64,000 bases of DNA from Pseudomonas laurylsulfativorans (GCF_002906155.1 NZ_MUJK01000001.1:620001-684000); one strand, 5' to 3'; counted from the first letter of the stretch, positions 43,856-53,503 are shown. The notes: generated by a model not told the origin, from the letters alone. Program-made: numbers and translations.

Positions 43856-44095
43856 CTAGAGGGTCGGCATGGACTCACACTCTGAAAGCATGCTTTGCAG
43901 CCGTTCTTGATTAAGCTCTAGGCAAGCACTCTCTGCTTCAGCGCGTGTCTGATAGTCAGTCTTCAGGCGCAGCTTTTCTTCATTGTCGTAGATATTGAAA
44001 CCTATCGGAGCGGTTTCGCAGTAGAAGCGCGTTCCACTGCGCACAGATCCCGTTTCTGTTGGGATTGCGGGGACAACAACGAACCTCAAAATCAT
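43856..44095 (-). CDS. Small hypothetical protein (79 residues)
   Basis: I do not recognise it. The start MILRFVVVPAIP is preceded by GGAGAGGAG at good spacing if the ATG at 44095 is used (44101 is also possible). The sequence is soluble with two Cys and an acidic C-terminus (LNQERLQSMLSECESMP). The strong ribosome-binding site and coding-like base use support a real gene. The 294 bases to the next gene upstream show nothing else. Confidence 0.55.
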   Translation of the reverse strand: MILRFVVVPAIPTETGSVRSGTRFYCETAPIGFNIYDNEEKLRLKTDYQTRAEAESACLELNQERLQSMLSECESMPTL

Positions 44096-44389
44096 CTTCA
44101 TCTCCTCTCCAATCACCCTTTCACTAATAGCGGCTTTTAGCCAGCATCACAAGGGATCAACTTCGGTTTCCGATGAGGAGCATGGGCGACCAAGGACGCT
44201 CGCTTATGTCGAACGCAGACCTACTCCCTCCCCTACTCTTCAAGATCAATCGGTATGCCAATAACGCCAGAATGCGCTGACCCATTCGAATGTTTGATAG
44301 ATAGCGGCAGATGATATGTTATAACGCACGCAATCTAGAGCTGTCGGTTGTCACTGGCAGCGCCATCCACTCCCTCCCTGCGACATACG

Positions 44390-45562
44390 ATGACGACTTC
44401 TATTCACATCCCGCCCATCACAAGCCTGAACCAGCGCCTACTGTCCATTGATGCCCTAAGGGGATTGGTAATCCTCCTCATGCTGCTGGATCACGTGCGC
44501 GAAACGTTCTTTTTGCACCGTCAAGTAACAGACCCAATGGACGTCGACACCACTGAGCCGGCGCTATTTATCAGCCGTACACTCGCCCATTTATGTGCGC
44601 CCGTGTTCGTACTGCTGACTGGGCTCTCCGCTTACTTGTATGGCCAAAAGCACCAGGGTAAGCGCGATGTATCGGCCTTTTTGTTCAAGCGTGGTCTGTT
44701 CCTGGTACTACTGGAGTTCACCCTGGTGAATTTCGCCTGGACACTTCAGCTGCCACCGACAGTCATTTACATGCAGGTGATCTGGGCCATTGGTGTATGC
44801 ATGATTGCCTTGGCTGGACTGGTGTGGTTGCCCAAGCCAATTCTGTGCGCTCTGGGTCTCGTGATCGTGGCTGGGCACAATCTGCTAGATAGTGTGCACT
44901 TCCCGACGGCTTCGCCAATGCACATACCTTGGGCGATTCTGCATGATCGCGGCTGGATCGATCTCTTCGACAGCTTGCGTCTGCGCACCTCTTATCCTGT
45001 GCTTCCGTGGATCGGCGTGATCGCCCTTGGATACAGTATCGGCCCTTGGTTTTCCAACCAGGCGGTGGCGGCAGAACGTCAGCGCACACTGCTATTTGCA
45101 GGGGCCGGGGCATTGATTGGATTTGTCGCACTGCGAGCAGTAAATGGTTATGGCGAAGTGCAGTGGGTAGCCCATGAAGGCATCACCCAAACCCTTATGA
45201 GTTTCTTCAACATTACAAAATACCCACCTTCCCTGCTGTTCCTTTTCCTGACGCTTGGAGTTGGTTTCATATTGCTTCGGGCCTTGGAGCGGGCTCAACA
45301 ACGCAAGTGGGTCAGTACATTGGCAGTATTTGGCGCGACGCCGATGTTCTTCTACCTGCTCCACCTTTACGTACTGAAAGCGCTGTACCTGATCAGCGTC
45401 GAGCTGTTCGGATTGAACCAAGGGAAATTTTTCGGTTACGACAGTGTTTGGGCTGTGTGGCTGACGGCGGTGCTCCTGGGATTAACCCTGTACTTACCTG
45501 TGCGTTGGTTCGCTGCACTGAAGGCACGCCGTCGCGATATTGGGTGGCTCAAATACTTCTGA
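44390..45562 (+). CDS. DUF1624/HGSNAT-like membrane acyltransferase family protein
   Basis: A 390-residue inner-membrane protein with about ten hydrophobic helices. The N-terminal QRLLSIDALRGLVILLMLLDHVRE is the hallmark of the heparan-alpha-glucosaminide acetyltransferase/DUF1624 group, with the conserved Asp and His. Bacterial members are thought to move acyl groups across the membrane to sugars or other acceptors. The ATG at 44390 fits the homology although its ribosome-binding site is weak. It stands alone; the target is unknown. Confidence 0.8.
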   Translation: MTTSIHIPPITSLNQRLLSIDALRGLVILLMLLDHVRETFFLHRQVTDPMDVDTTEPALFISRTLAHLCAPVFVLLTGLSAYLYGQKHQGKRDVSAFLFKRGLFLVLLEFTLVNFAWTLQLPPTVIYMQVIWAIGVCMIALAGLVWLPKPILCALGLVIVAGHNLLDSVHFPTASPMHIPWAILHDRGWIDLFDSLRLRTSYPVLPWIGVIALGYSIGPWFSNQAVAAERQRTLLFAGAGALIGFVALRAVNGYGEVQWVAHEGITQTLMSFFNITKYPPSLLFLFLTLGVGFILLRALERAQQRKWVSTLAVFGATPMFFYLLHLYVLKALYLISVELFGLNQGKFFGYDSVWAVWLTAVLLGLTLYLPVRWFAALKARRRDIGWLKYF

Positions 45563-45574
45563 TTGGGGCACTGC

Positions 45575-45615
45575 TCAAAAAAGGGACTTTAGAGGGAAAT
45601 TCCAGTCAGTTAAGC
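45575..45615. mobile_element. Short IS end copy
   Basis: AAAAAAGGG, AGGG and CCAGTCAGTTAAG occur here in the same order and spacing as at 42049-42080, which includes the stop region of the IS4-like transposase. Only about 40 bases are left, so it is a scar of a second copy. Confidence 0.5.
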
Positions 45616-45628
45616 CCCGGACCAAGCT

Positions 45629-45652
45629 CGCGCCCACAAGGTTGTGGGCGCG
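45629..45652. terminator. Strong GC hairpin downstream of a small gene
   Basis: CGCGCCCACAA pairs exactly with TTGTGGGCGCG around two bases. It lies 2 bases after the stop of the small minus-strand gene. No T-run follows on either strand, so efficiency is uncertain. Confidence 0.5.
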
Positions 45653-45654
45653 GA

Positions 45655-45870
45655 TCACGCGAGCTTGATGGCTCCACCTTGGATATCGTCCCGTGCCATT
45701 CGCAAGTCATTGGCGTCTTGATTGAGCCGATGAATCATGTTGAGCAATCGTTGGCGCAACACCTCGTCTTGGAGCTGCTCAGCAGCACGCATCACGTCAA
45801 GCGCCGCGGCCTCATTGTTGGTGGCAACAGCGTCGAGTAGTTTGCGCATGCTTCTTGATGGCCGATTCAT
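45655..45870 (-). CDS. Small conserved-looking helical protein (71 residues)
   Basis: The product MNRPSRSMRKLLDAVATNNE and onward is predicted to be all helix and charged (LNMIHRLNQDANDLRMARDD). GGGAGG precedes the ATG at 45870. I do not recognise a family. It is likely soluble and could form a coiled coil. Confidence 0.55.
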   Translation of the reverse strand: MNRPSRSMRKLLDAVATNNEAAALDVMRAAEQLQDEVLRQRLLNMIHRLNQDANDLRMARDDIQGGAIKLA

Positions 45871-45967
45871 TTCCAACCCTCCCAGGTTTCGGTGACGCGA
45901 ATCATACGGCCGGAATGTTTCGTCAGTGTTAAAGCGTCCGGCTTTGGCCCCACGTGCCAACTAAAAC

Positions 45968-46027
45968 CTAAGCGAACAACATCACTGGCAAAAAGGTCAG
46001 CAACAGTATTTTGGCTTTAAACGACAT
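45968..46027 (-). pseudogene. Possible 5' scrap of a sensor/chemoreceptor gene
   Basis: A 19-codon frame MSFKAKILLLTFLPVMLFA followed by TAG resembles the first membrane helix of Cache-type chemoreceptors and kinases (MSLKAKILLL..LP). No further coding sequence follows. The match is short and could be chance. Confidence 0.3.
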
Positions 46028-46107
46028 CGTTGAATTCCTTCACCCCATCCTATGAAGTCGTCACTGAAAAGGCAGCCTGCGAAAATCGCGAGGCCGACAT
46101 CTGGGGA

Positions 46108-47361
46108 TCACCAGAGGGCGATGTCGTAGGTAAAGTAGATCCGGTTGCTATCCCGGCCACGGGAATAATCAGAGCGGTAAACGTAGTTACGCAACCGCAC
46201 ACCCAGACCTTTGAGGGTACCTTGTTGCACGACGTAAGCCAGTTCGGCGTCACGCTCCCACTCTTTTACCGTGGTGTTGGACTTACCGTCGTTGCCGCTC
46301 AGATACCGGGTGGAGAGCGTCAAGCCTGGCACACCGACGGCAGCAAAGTTATAGCCGTAGTTAAGCATCCAGGTTTTTTCATCCTCCTCGATGAACTTGC
46401 CTATCCCGGCGTTGCTGAACGAATAAACCGTTGCACCACTGATATAGGGCAGTCCGGCATCACCACTGAGGGTCTGGTATCCGCCCCCGAAGATATGACC
46501 GGAAAAGGCGTAGGACAATTGCCCGCTCAGCATGTTGTTGTCGATCTTGCCACCGAAGGCTGAGCCGGTATCGACACTGTTGAAGTAGCGCAAGTCACTG
46601 GTCAGCACACCGCCGCCCAAGGGTAGATCGTGCTGGATACCTGCGAAATTCTGTCGGTAAAAGTTTTCCAGTTCGCCGTAGAAGTAGCTCAAACGAACGC
46701 TCTTTCCCAGCTTGTATTCGGCGCCTGCATAGCTGAAGTCGCCAGATTTATCTCCACCGTAACCGTCGGGCACAATCGGCATGCTGTCGCTGGAATCACG
46801 CAGTTTGAATCGATCCAGGTAACCCCCGGTAAGGGTGAGGTTTTCGATGTCGGCGCTACTGATCTGAGTGCCTTGGTACGTTTGCGGCAACAGACGCGCG
46901 TCGTTATAGATCAGCACCGGAGTCTTGGGCAGCAAGGTGCCGTATTTGACCGTGGTCTTGGCCAGTTGGGCTTTGGCAGTCATACCCAGACTTGCGAATT
47001 CGTCAGCCGCACGACCGTCATCATGCACGGGCAACAAGCCAGTGCCGCTGCGGCCACGGCCGGAGTCGAGCTTGACCCCGAGCAGGCCAAGGGCATCAAC
47101 ACCAAACCCGATAGTGCCAGGTGTAAATCCCGACTGGTAATCCAACAGAAATCCCTGGGCCCACTCGGTTCGTTCGCTCTTCGCCGTCCTTGCTGATTTG
47201 GCACTCATGCCATGTTCGTCGCGGAAATTCTCATTGAAATAGACGTTGCGCAATTGCAGCTTGAGCTTGCTGTCGTCGATAAATCCTTCTGCACTGGCGC
47301 TGGCCAGCGGCAAAAAACCAAGAAAGGAAAACAGCGCCCGTTGGGTAAACAAAGTGGTCAT
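46108..47361 (-). CDS. OprD-family outer-membrane porin
   Basis: A 417-residue 18-strand barrel porin. A signal peptide (about residues 1-24, ending ASASAEG) is followed by KLKLQLRNVYFNENFRD and the OprD hallmark EWAQGFLLDYQSGFTPGTIGFGVDALGLLGVKLD. It ends in FTYDIALW with a terminal aromatic residue. The family gives specific passage for carboxylates or basic amino acids. It lies behind a CitMHS symporter gene, so a tricarboxylate such as citrate or aconitate is the likely substrate, as in the OpdH group. Confidence 0.92.
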   Translation of the reverse strand: MTTLFTQRALFSFLGFLPLASASAEGFIDDSKLKLQLRNVYFNENFRDEHGMSAKSARTAKSERTEWAQGFLLDYQSGFTPGTIGFGVDALGLLGVKLDSGRGRSGTGLLPVHDDGRAADEFASLGMTAKAQLAKTTVKYGTLLPKTPVLIYNDARLLPQTYQGTQISSADIENLTLTGGYLDRFKLRDSSDSMPIVPDGYGGDKSGDFSYAGAEYKLGKSVRLSYFYGELENFYRQNFAGIQHDLPLGGGVLTSDLRYFNSVDTGSAFGGKIDNNMLSGQLSYAFSGHIFGGGYQTLSGDAGLPYISGATVYSFSNAGIGKFIEEDEKTWMLNYGYNFAAVGVPGLTLSTRYLSGNDGKSNTTVKEWERDAELAYVVQQGTLKGLGVRLRNYVYRSDYSRGRDSNRIYFTYDIALW

Positions 47362-47452
47362 AGCAAACTACTCGTTGTTGTTATTTGGAGTGCAGAACAG
47401 CGCACGCCTCGCAAGCGAAGCGCGTCAGGAGAAAACAGATGGTTGGTGTGAA

Positions 47453-48757
47453 TCAGGAGAAGAGACTGATCGCCCCGGTCAACAGGGCTAGCGCGGTGAC
47501 TACTAATGAAGTGAGTACGGCCCATTTGACGGTGGCTTTCTGGAAATCGCCAATATCACGATCGACCATACCCACCAGCAACAGGGTTGAGGCAACCAAC
47601 GGACTCATCAGGTGCACTGGCTGACCGAGAATCGACGCGCGGGCGATTTCCACCGGGTCAATGCCATAGGCAGCAGCGGCATTAGCCAAGATGGGGACCA
47701 CACCAAAGTAGTAAGCATCGTTGGACAGAACAAAGGTCAGCGGCATGCTGGTGATCGCGACCACCAGTGGGAACAGGTGACCCCAGGATGGCGGAATCCA
47801 GTCGACCAGCGTCTGCGCCAGGGAGTCGACCATCTTGGTGCCCGAAAAAATCCCGGCAAAGATCCCGGCGGCAAACACCAACAACACCACCGTCATCGCA
47901 TTGCCGGAATGGGCAAGAATGCGTTCTTTCTGAATATCCAGTTGCGGGTAGTTGATCATCAGTGCCAGGACAAAGCCGATCAGGAACAGGATCGCCGAGT
48001 GCATGATCCCCATTACCAGCGCGACCATGACCGCGATCACCAGTAACAGGTTCACGTATGCAAGTTTAGGCCGCTTGTGCGGGGTATCGCCCAGGATCTC
48101 GTCGATGTAGCAATTACCGCCACCGCTCTGTAGCTGCACATTGCCGATACGCTTACGCTCGGCACGCCCCAGCAGGAAAGCGGTGAACACCACCCACATC
48201 GCGCCGCCGATCATGGTCGGCAGCAAGGGTACGAAGTACTCGCCGGCATCCAGGCCCAATGCCGCGATCGCCCTTGTCGCTGGCCCACCCCATGGGGTCA
48301 TACCGCTCATGATGCTCAAGGACAACATGGCGATGGTTGCCAGAATCATTGGGTTCATGCCGATACGCTTGTACAACGGCAGCATTGCCGCGCAGGTGAT
48401 CATGTAGGTGGTTGTCCCATCGCCGTCGAGGGCGACCACCAGTGACAGCAGCGCGGTGCCGATAGCGATTTTCATCGGATCGCCGTTTACACGCTTGAGG
48501 ATTTTGCGAATCAACGGGTCGAACAAGCCGGCATCAATCATCAGGCCGAAGAACAGGATGGCGAACAGCAGAAGCGCAGCCGAAGGCGCAACCATCTTCA
48601 GGCCGTCGAGCATCATCTTGCCCGTGGTGCCGCCAAAACCGCCAATCACCGCAAACACAATCGGCACCACCGTCAGGGCGACAATCGGCGATAGGCGTTT
48701 CGACATTATCAGGTAGGTGAAAACCACCACCATGGCCAAACCAAGAAATGCGAGCAT
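47453..48757 (-). CDS. CitMHS-family metal-citrate/tricarboxylate:H+ symporter
   Basis: A 434-residue inner-membrane symporter with about 12 hydrophobic segments. It shows the CitMHS signature stretches LDGDGTTTYMITCAAMLPLY and SIMSGMTPWGGPATRAIAALG, plus a C-terminal LSNDAYYFGVVPILANAAAAYG. The family takes up citrate complexed with Mg2+ or Ca2+. It is placed between dctA and the oprD-type porin, so the three form an uptake set for C4 and C6 acids. Confidence 0.9.
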   Translation of the reverse strand: MLAFLGLAMVVVFTYLIMSKRLSPIVALTVVPIVFAVIGGFGGTTGKMMLDGLKMVAPSAALLLFAILFFGLMIDAGLFDPLIRKILKRVNGDPMKIAIGTALLSLVVALDGDGTTTYMITCAAMLPLYKRIGMNPMILATIAMLSLSIMSGMTPWGGPATRAIAALGLDAGEYFVPLLPTMIGGAMWVVFTAFLLGRAERKRIGNVQLQSGGGNCYIDEILGDTPHKRPKLAYVNLLLVIAVMVALVMGIMHSAILFLIGFVLALMINYPQLDIQKERILAHSGNAMTVVLLVFAAGIFAGIFSGTKMVDSLAQTLVDWIPPSWGHLFPLVVAITSMPLTFVLSNDAYYFGVVPILANAAAAYGIDPVEIARASILGQPVHLMSPLVASTLLLVGMVDRDIGDFQKATVKWAVLTSLVVTALALLTGAISLFS

Positions 48758-48893
48758 AGGTCAGTTCTCTTGTTCTTATCAGTAGCGTGGCCGATGCGCA
48801 GGCGCGCGACCTCGAACCCGCCAGACGGCACGATCAACGGTGCCTGGCGGGGAGTTGAATGAAAGGTTTGTTGGGTGTTTCAGGCGTGTCCGG

Positions 48894-50207
48894 TCAGACG
48901 TGTTCCGTGACCTTGCGACCATCCCAGTTTTCACTCTGGGTTTGGGCCAAGGCAGACGACGGTTCGCCGTCAAGAGTCCGCATCAGTGTCTCGCGATCGC
49001 AAGCGTTCTCCGAGATGGACATCACCACGGTAGCCACGGCGTTGCTTGCCAGACTGGTCAGGGCCCGGGCTTCCGACATGAAGCGGTCGATACCTATCAG
49101 CAAGGCAAGGCCGGCCAAGGGAATGTCATGGATCACAGTCAGCGTCGACGCCAGCGCGACAAAACCGGCTCCGGTCACACCGGCTGCACCCTTCGAGGAC
49201 AACAGCATGATGGCCAGCATGGTCACGGTCTGCGTCAGGCTTAGATCGATGTTGCAGGCCTGAGCAATGAATACCGCTGCCAGCGAGAGGTAGATCGCCG
49301 TACCGTCGAGGTTAAACGAGTACCCCGTTGGCAGCACCAACCCCACCACACCTTTCTTGCAACCCAGGGCTTGTAGCTTTTCCAACATCCGCGGCATCAC
49401 CGGCTCGGTGGAGGAAGTCCCGAGCACTACCAGGAATTCTTCGCGGAAGTAACGCAGCAACTTCCAGAGACTGAAGCCATTTGCCCGGCAAATGCTCCCC
49501 AGCACTACAAAGACGAAGAAGGCACAGGCTACGTACAAGGTCATGATGAGCTTGGCCAACGAGCCCAACGATGTAATACCGTACTGGCCTACGGTGAACG
49601 CCAAAGCGCCAAAAGCACCGATCGGAGCGAAACGCATCAGATAGGAGAAAATCTTGAACACCATGTGCGAGGCGGACTCCAGTACATCCAGTACCGGCTT
49701 GCCACGCTCGCCGATGGCCGACAGCGCAAAACCGCAAAGCACCGCGATGAACAACACAGGCAGCACTTCACCCTTATTGAAAGCACCGATGAAAGTGTCC
49801 GGGATGATGTGCATGAAAAACTCGACCACTCCCAGCTTCGCGGCGGAATCGGTGTATTGCGACAGTCCCTTGGTGCTCAACTGGGCAGGGTCAATGTTCA
49901 TGCCCACACCGGGTTTGAACAGGTAGACCGACACCAGGCCGATGATCAGACTGATCACGGTCAGCGCCAGGAACAGCAGCATGGTCTTGCTCAATAGACG
50001 CCCGAGGGAGCGTTTGTCGCTCATGCTGGCGATACCGGTGACGATGGTGCAGAACACCACCGGAGCGATCATCATCTTGATCAACTTGATGAAGGCGTCA
50101 CCAAGCGGCTTCAAGGCAATGGCCTGTTGCGACCAAAAATGCCCGACCAGCACACCCAACAGCACGGCGAGGAGAATCTGGAAGTAGAGCGATTTTACAA
50201 CTTTCAT
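48894..50207 (-). CDS. dctA: C4-dicarboxylate:cation symporter DctA
   Basis: A 437-residue DAACS transporter. The start KSLYFQILLAVLLGVLVGHF, the serine-rich hairpin region GTSSTEPVMPRMLEKLQALG and VVGLVLPTGYSFNLDGTAIYLSLAAVFIAQA with SSKGAAGVTGAGFVALASTL form the canonical substrate site. It imports succinate, fumarate, malate or orotate. The ATG at 50207 with GGTGAT matches DctA N-termini better than upstream codons. It is 56 bases after the GalD-like gene and probably in its operon. Confidence 0.9.
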   Translation of the reverse strand: MKVVKSLYFQILLAVLLGVLVGHFWSQQAIALKPLGDAFIKLIKMMIAPVVFCTIVTGIASMSDKRSLGRLLSKTMLLFLALTVISLIIGLVSVYLFKPGVGMNIDPAQLSTKGLSQYTDSAAKLGVVEFFMHIIPDTFIGAFNKGEVLPVLFIAVLCGFALSAIGERGKPVLDVLESASHMVFKIFSYLMRFAPIGAFGALAFTVGQYGITSLGSLAKLIMTLYVACAFFVFVVLGSICRANGFSLWKLLRYFREEFLVVLGTSSTEPVMPRMLEKLQALGCKKGVVGLVLPTGYSFNLDGTAIYLSLAAVFIAQACNIDLSLTQTVTMLAIMLLSSKGAAGVTGAGFVALASTLTVIHDIPLAGLALLIGIDRFMSEARALTSLASNAVATVVMSISENACDRETLMRTLDGEPSSALAQTQSENWDGRKVTEHV

Positions 50208-50263
50208 GGCATCACCCATTTTTAGAATTGTGCTGATGCAAGAACGGCAATGACCTGGGGACA

Positions 50264-51346
50264 TTATCCGGCAAGTCGTTGGGAAGCCGTGGCGTAGACA
50301 AAACCGGAGAAAAGCCTGCGCGATGTACGCACCACAGAGGCACGAATTGTCTCACCCTGAGCGCCGGTGTAGGACAATACGACATCTATCCCGCCACTTG
50401 GATGTTCAATGCGTACATGCTTCAAGCGCGGCTCACTAACCCCGCCGAGCAATTGCGCGACCACACTGCCTTCAGTGACACAAGCGGTGGCAAGGCCGAT
50501 GGAGCCGGTGATCGCCAAGGCCCGGTGGCAGTTGTGTGGCATGAAGTAGCGCACCTGGATTGTGCCGCCAGCCTTGGCCGGTGACACCAGTACTGGCTTG
50601 GGGATCACTTTGTCGCTGACGTCACCCAGGCCCATTGCCAGGCCAGCTTGCAGTCGCAAGGACTCCAGCCGACGCAGGAACTCGTTGTCGGCATCCAGTT
50701 CAGCAGGACTTTCATCGCCGCGCTTACCCAGTTGACCGGCTTCGACGATCATCATCGGCATCGCCATGTCGATGCAGGTTACTGGAATACCGTCGATCAA
50801 ATCCTGCGTTTGCCCAGTCGGGAAAAGCTTGCCGGTCTTGCTGCCCGCAGCATCCAGAAAGGTCAGTTGCACAGGAGCGGCTGTACCCGGCACACCATCG
50901 ATGGCGGTGTCACCCTCATAGCTGACCTGCCCGCCGGGCGTCTGTACCTCGGCGTTCACAAAAGTCCCCGTGTTGAGGTTACGAATACGCACACGGGTCA
51001 GGTCTTTGGAAGCTTTCACCAGCCCCTGCTCGATGGCGAACGGGCCAACGGCGCAAAGCATGTTGCCGCAATTCGGCGCGGTGTCGACTCGACGCTGGGA
51101 GACCATGACCTGGACGAACAGATAGTCGACATCCGCCTCCGGATGCAGCGACGGGCTGACGATCGCCACCTTGCTGGTTTGTGGGCTACCGCCACCGATG
51201 CCGTCGATTTCCAGCTCGTGGCCAGAACCCATGAGGTTGAGCAGCAGTTCGTCACGCTCTTCTATCGCAACTGGTAGATCCCAGGCGAGAAACACTGGGC
51301 CCTTGGAAGTACCACCGCGCATTAGCACACAGGGAATTCGTTGCAT
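50264..51346 (-). CDS. 4-oxalomesaconate tautomerase-like (GalD/PrpF family) isomerase
   Basis: A 360-residue two-domain isomerase of the diaminopimelate-epimerase fold. It starts RIPCVLMRGGTSKGPVFLAWDLP; NCGNMLCAVGPFAIEQGLV carries the catalytic Cys, and a second half with MPHNCHRALAITGSIGLATACV follows. The length fits GalD (about 360) better than PrpF (about 395). GalD works in gallate breakdown. Here the neighbours are tricarboxylate and dicarboxylate transporters and no gallate dioxygenase is seen, so an aconitate-like isomerisation is possible. A divergent LysR gene sits 167 bases away. Confidence 0.8.
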   Translation of the reverse strand: MQRIPCVLMRGGTSKGPVFLAWDLPVAIEERDELLLNLMGSGHELEIDGIGGGSPQTSKVAIVSPSLHPEADVDYLFVQVMVSQRRVDTAPNCGNMLCAVGPFAIEQGLVKASKDLTRVRIRNLNTGTFVNAEVQTPGGQVSYEGDTAIDGVPGTAAPVQLTFLDAAGSKTGKLFPTGQTQDLIDGIPVTCIDMAMPMMIVEAGQLGKRGDESPAELDADNEFLRRLESLRLQAGLAMGLGDVSDKVIPKPVLVSPAKAGGTIQVRYFMPHNCHRALAITGSIGLATACVTEGSVVAQLLGGVSEPRLKHVRIEHPSGGIDVVLSYTGAQGETIRASVVRTSRRLFSGFVYATASQRLAG

Positions 51347-51513
51347 GAACACTGACTCTTGTTGATCAATCGGGGTAATTGATGTCTTGTGAGCAAGAGT
51401 CGCAGGGTTTAAAAATTGTTTCCAATGCAAATATCAGCCTGATTATTGCGTTTGACGAATGATAAATCTAGGATGACCGCGTTGAACAACTCACGTCTGC
51501 TGAGATAAAAAAA

Positions 51514-52404
51514 GTGAATTATGAGCTCAATGACATCCGATCTTTCGTGAAAATCGCAGAACTTGGAAGCTTCCACGAAGCTGCCGATGCATTGCATCTT
51601 TCTCAACCCGCGTTGAGTCGGAGAATGAAAAAGCTTGAAGAGGGATTGGGAACCGCGCTTCTTGATCGCACGACAAGAAGGGTCAGCCTCACCAGCGTTG
51701 GGCGAGACTTCCTGCCCAAGGCGCGACGCTTATTGGATGATTTCGACGACTCGATACTTAACATCCGAGAGCTGGCGGAGCGGCAGAGCGGTCGCGTAAC
51801 CCTTGCCTGTATCCCAACCGCAGCCTTCTACTTCCTCCCTTCGGTCATCCGCCTCTACAACGAGCGCTATCCACAAATCCGCATTCGCTTGCTTGATCTC
51901 AGTGCGAACGAAGGGCTGGAGGCTGTTCTGCGTGGCGAAGCCGACTTTGGCATCAACATGATGAGCGGCCAGCACCCAGACATAGAGTTCGTGCCGTTGG
52001 TCAACGAGCCATTTGTTTTAGCGTGTCGACGCGATCATGAGTTGGCTGAGCGCAGCTCGGTCACCTGGTCTGAACTGAGCAATTACCGCCTTATCGGAGT
52101 CGGTCGCCTCAGCGGCAACCGCATGCTGCTTGACCACGCTTTGTCAGGCTTGAGCTGGCGTCCACAGTGGTTCTATGAGGTTCAACACCTGTCCACATCG
52201 CTGGGCCTGGTCGAAGCGGGATTAGGCGTCTCGGCAATGCCGAGCCTCGCAATGCCTGCTGTGGATCATCCAACATTGGTAAGCGTCCCTTTGATAGAAC
52301 CCATAGTTAACCGATCGTTGGGACTGGTTTACCGCAGAGGCGCTTCACTCTCTCCGGCAGCGGAAAAATTCGTCTCAATACTGCTCGAACAATGGGAGAA
52401 ATGA
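51514..52404 (+). CDS. LysR-family transcriptional regulator
   Basis: A 296-residue regulator with a GTG start (GAGAT upstream). The HTH is IRSFVKIAELGSFHEAADALHLSQPALSRRMKKLE, and the effector domain runs from about residue 90. It is divergent from the GalD-like gene, the standard arrangement for control of that operon (tautomerase, DctA, CitMHS, porin) in response to an organic acid. Confidence 0.92.
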   Translation: MNYELNDIRSFVKIAELGSFHEAADALHLSQPALSRRMKKLEEGLGTALLDRTTRRVSLTSVGRDFLPKARRLLDDFDDSILNIRELAERQSGRVTLACIPTAAFYFLPSVIRLYNERYPQIRIRLLDLSANEGLEAVLRGEADFGINMMSGQHPDIEFVPLVNEPFVLACRRDHELAERSSVTWSELSNYRLIGVGRLSGNRMLLDHALSGLSWRPQWFYEVQHLSTSLGLVEAGLGVSAMPSLAMPAVDHPTLVSVPLIEPIVNRSLGLVYRRGASLSPAAEKFVSILLEQWEK

Positions 52405-52832
52405 CTTTCGACCACGGCCTCAGTAACCATTTTCTATAGCAGAGGGTGCTGTTCCTCCGTCTGACAGAAGATGAGCTTTTCCCTTGTTATCTCGAAAGGC
52501 TACAAACGGTTGACCGAGTAACCGAACTGATGCGAGCTCCTCGGATAATTGTGAGGATGGAAGGACGACATACCAAAGGTTTTTGAGCATGGCGAAGGTG
52601 AACTCGGATGACTTGAGAATAGGGATGACTCAACCATCTTTGATGCGTATCGCACGGTGTTGTTCACTCAAGGTTTAGATCATGCCAATAAACTCTAAAG
52701 ATGAAATTCTTCTTATTGTCCCACTCCAGTTGACAGTTAAACCGTTTTCATCGTCTTTTTCTCCCCTCTGACGATCCTTAATCTGTGCCCATGTTGAACG
52801 ACAACATTCACCCACCTCAAAAGGACTTCATC
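52405..52832. other. Intergenic region, nothing recognised
   Basis: About 430 bases between the LysR and YcaC-like genes without a supported gene. A TTGACA at 52730 might be a -35 box for the latter, but no matching -10 is evident. Confidence 0.4.
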
Positions 52833-53465
52833 ATGAGCAACGCTACCTACAACCGCTTGAACAAAGACGACGCTGTAGTTCTGCTGGTCGACCACCAAAC
52901 CGGTCTGATTTCCCTGGTTCAGGATTTCACGCCCAACGAGTTCAAGAATAATGTGTTGGCGCTTGCTGACGTTGCCAAGTTCTTCGAGCTGCCGACCATA
53001 CTCACCACGAGCTTCGAGCAGGGCCCCAACGGCCCATTGGTGCCGGAGCTGAAAGAGATGTTTCCTGACGCGCCTTACATCGCTCGACCAGGTCAGATCA
53101 ATGCTTGGGACAACGAAGATTTCGTCAAGGCAATCAAGGCCACCGGTCGCAAGCAACTGATCATTGCCGGTGTCGTCACTGACGTCTGTGTAACGTTCCC
53201 GACCCTGTCGGCACTGGCAGAAGGTTTTGACGTGTTTGTGGTGACCGACTCTTCCGGTACGTTCAACACGACTGTGCAACAGGCATCCTGGAACCGCATG
53301 ACACAAGCCGGTGCTCAAATGATGAACTGGTTCTCGGTGGCCTGTGAGCTACAGCGCGACTGGCGCAACGACATCGAAGGCCTGGGTAACCTCCTGTCCC
53401 AGCGCATTCCGAACTATCGCAACTTGATGAACAGTTACTCGGCGTTGACTGCACGCCAATCGTAA
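52833..53465 (+). CDS. YcaC-like isochorismatase-family hydrolase
   Basis: A 210-residue hydrolase very similar throughout to E. coli YcaC: AVVLLVDHQTGLISLV (catalytic Asp20), ILTTSFEQGPNGPLVPEL, PYIARPGQINAWDNEDFV and AGVVTDVCVTFP (Cys119). The enzyme forms octameric rings; its physiological substrate is unknown. AAGGA precedes the ATG at 52833, and a short terminator follows the stop. Divergent or convergent partners suggest it is transcribed alone. Confidence 0.9.
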   Translation: MSNATYNRLNKDDAVVLLVDHQTGLISLVQDFTPNEFKNNVLALADVAKFFELPTILTTSFEQGPNGPLVPELKEMFPDAPYIARPGQINAWDNEDFVKAIKATGRKQLIIAGVVTDVCVTFPTLSALAEGFDVFVVTDSSGTFNTTVQQASWNRMTQAGAQMMNWFSVACELQRDWRNDIEGLGNLLSQRIPNYRNLMNSYSALTARQS

Positions 53466-53484
53466 GTCTGGTTTGGAACCCTAG

Positions 53485-53503
53485 GCCCGCTTTTGCGGGC
53501 TTT
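53485..53503 (+). terminator. Intrinsic terminator of the ycaC-like gene
   Basis: GCCCGC pairs with GCGGGC over a TTTT loop and is followed by TTTA, about 20 bases after the stop. Confidence 0.6.
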
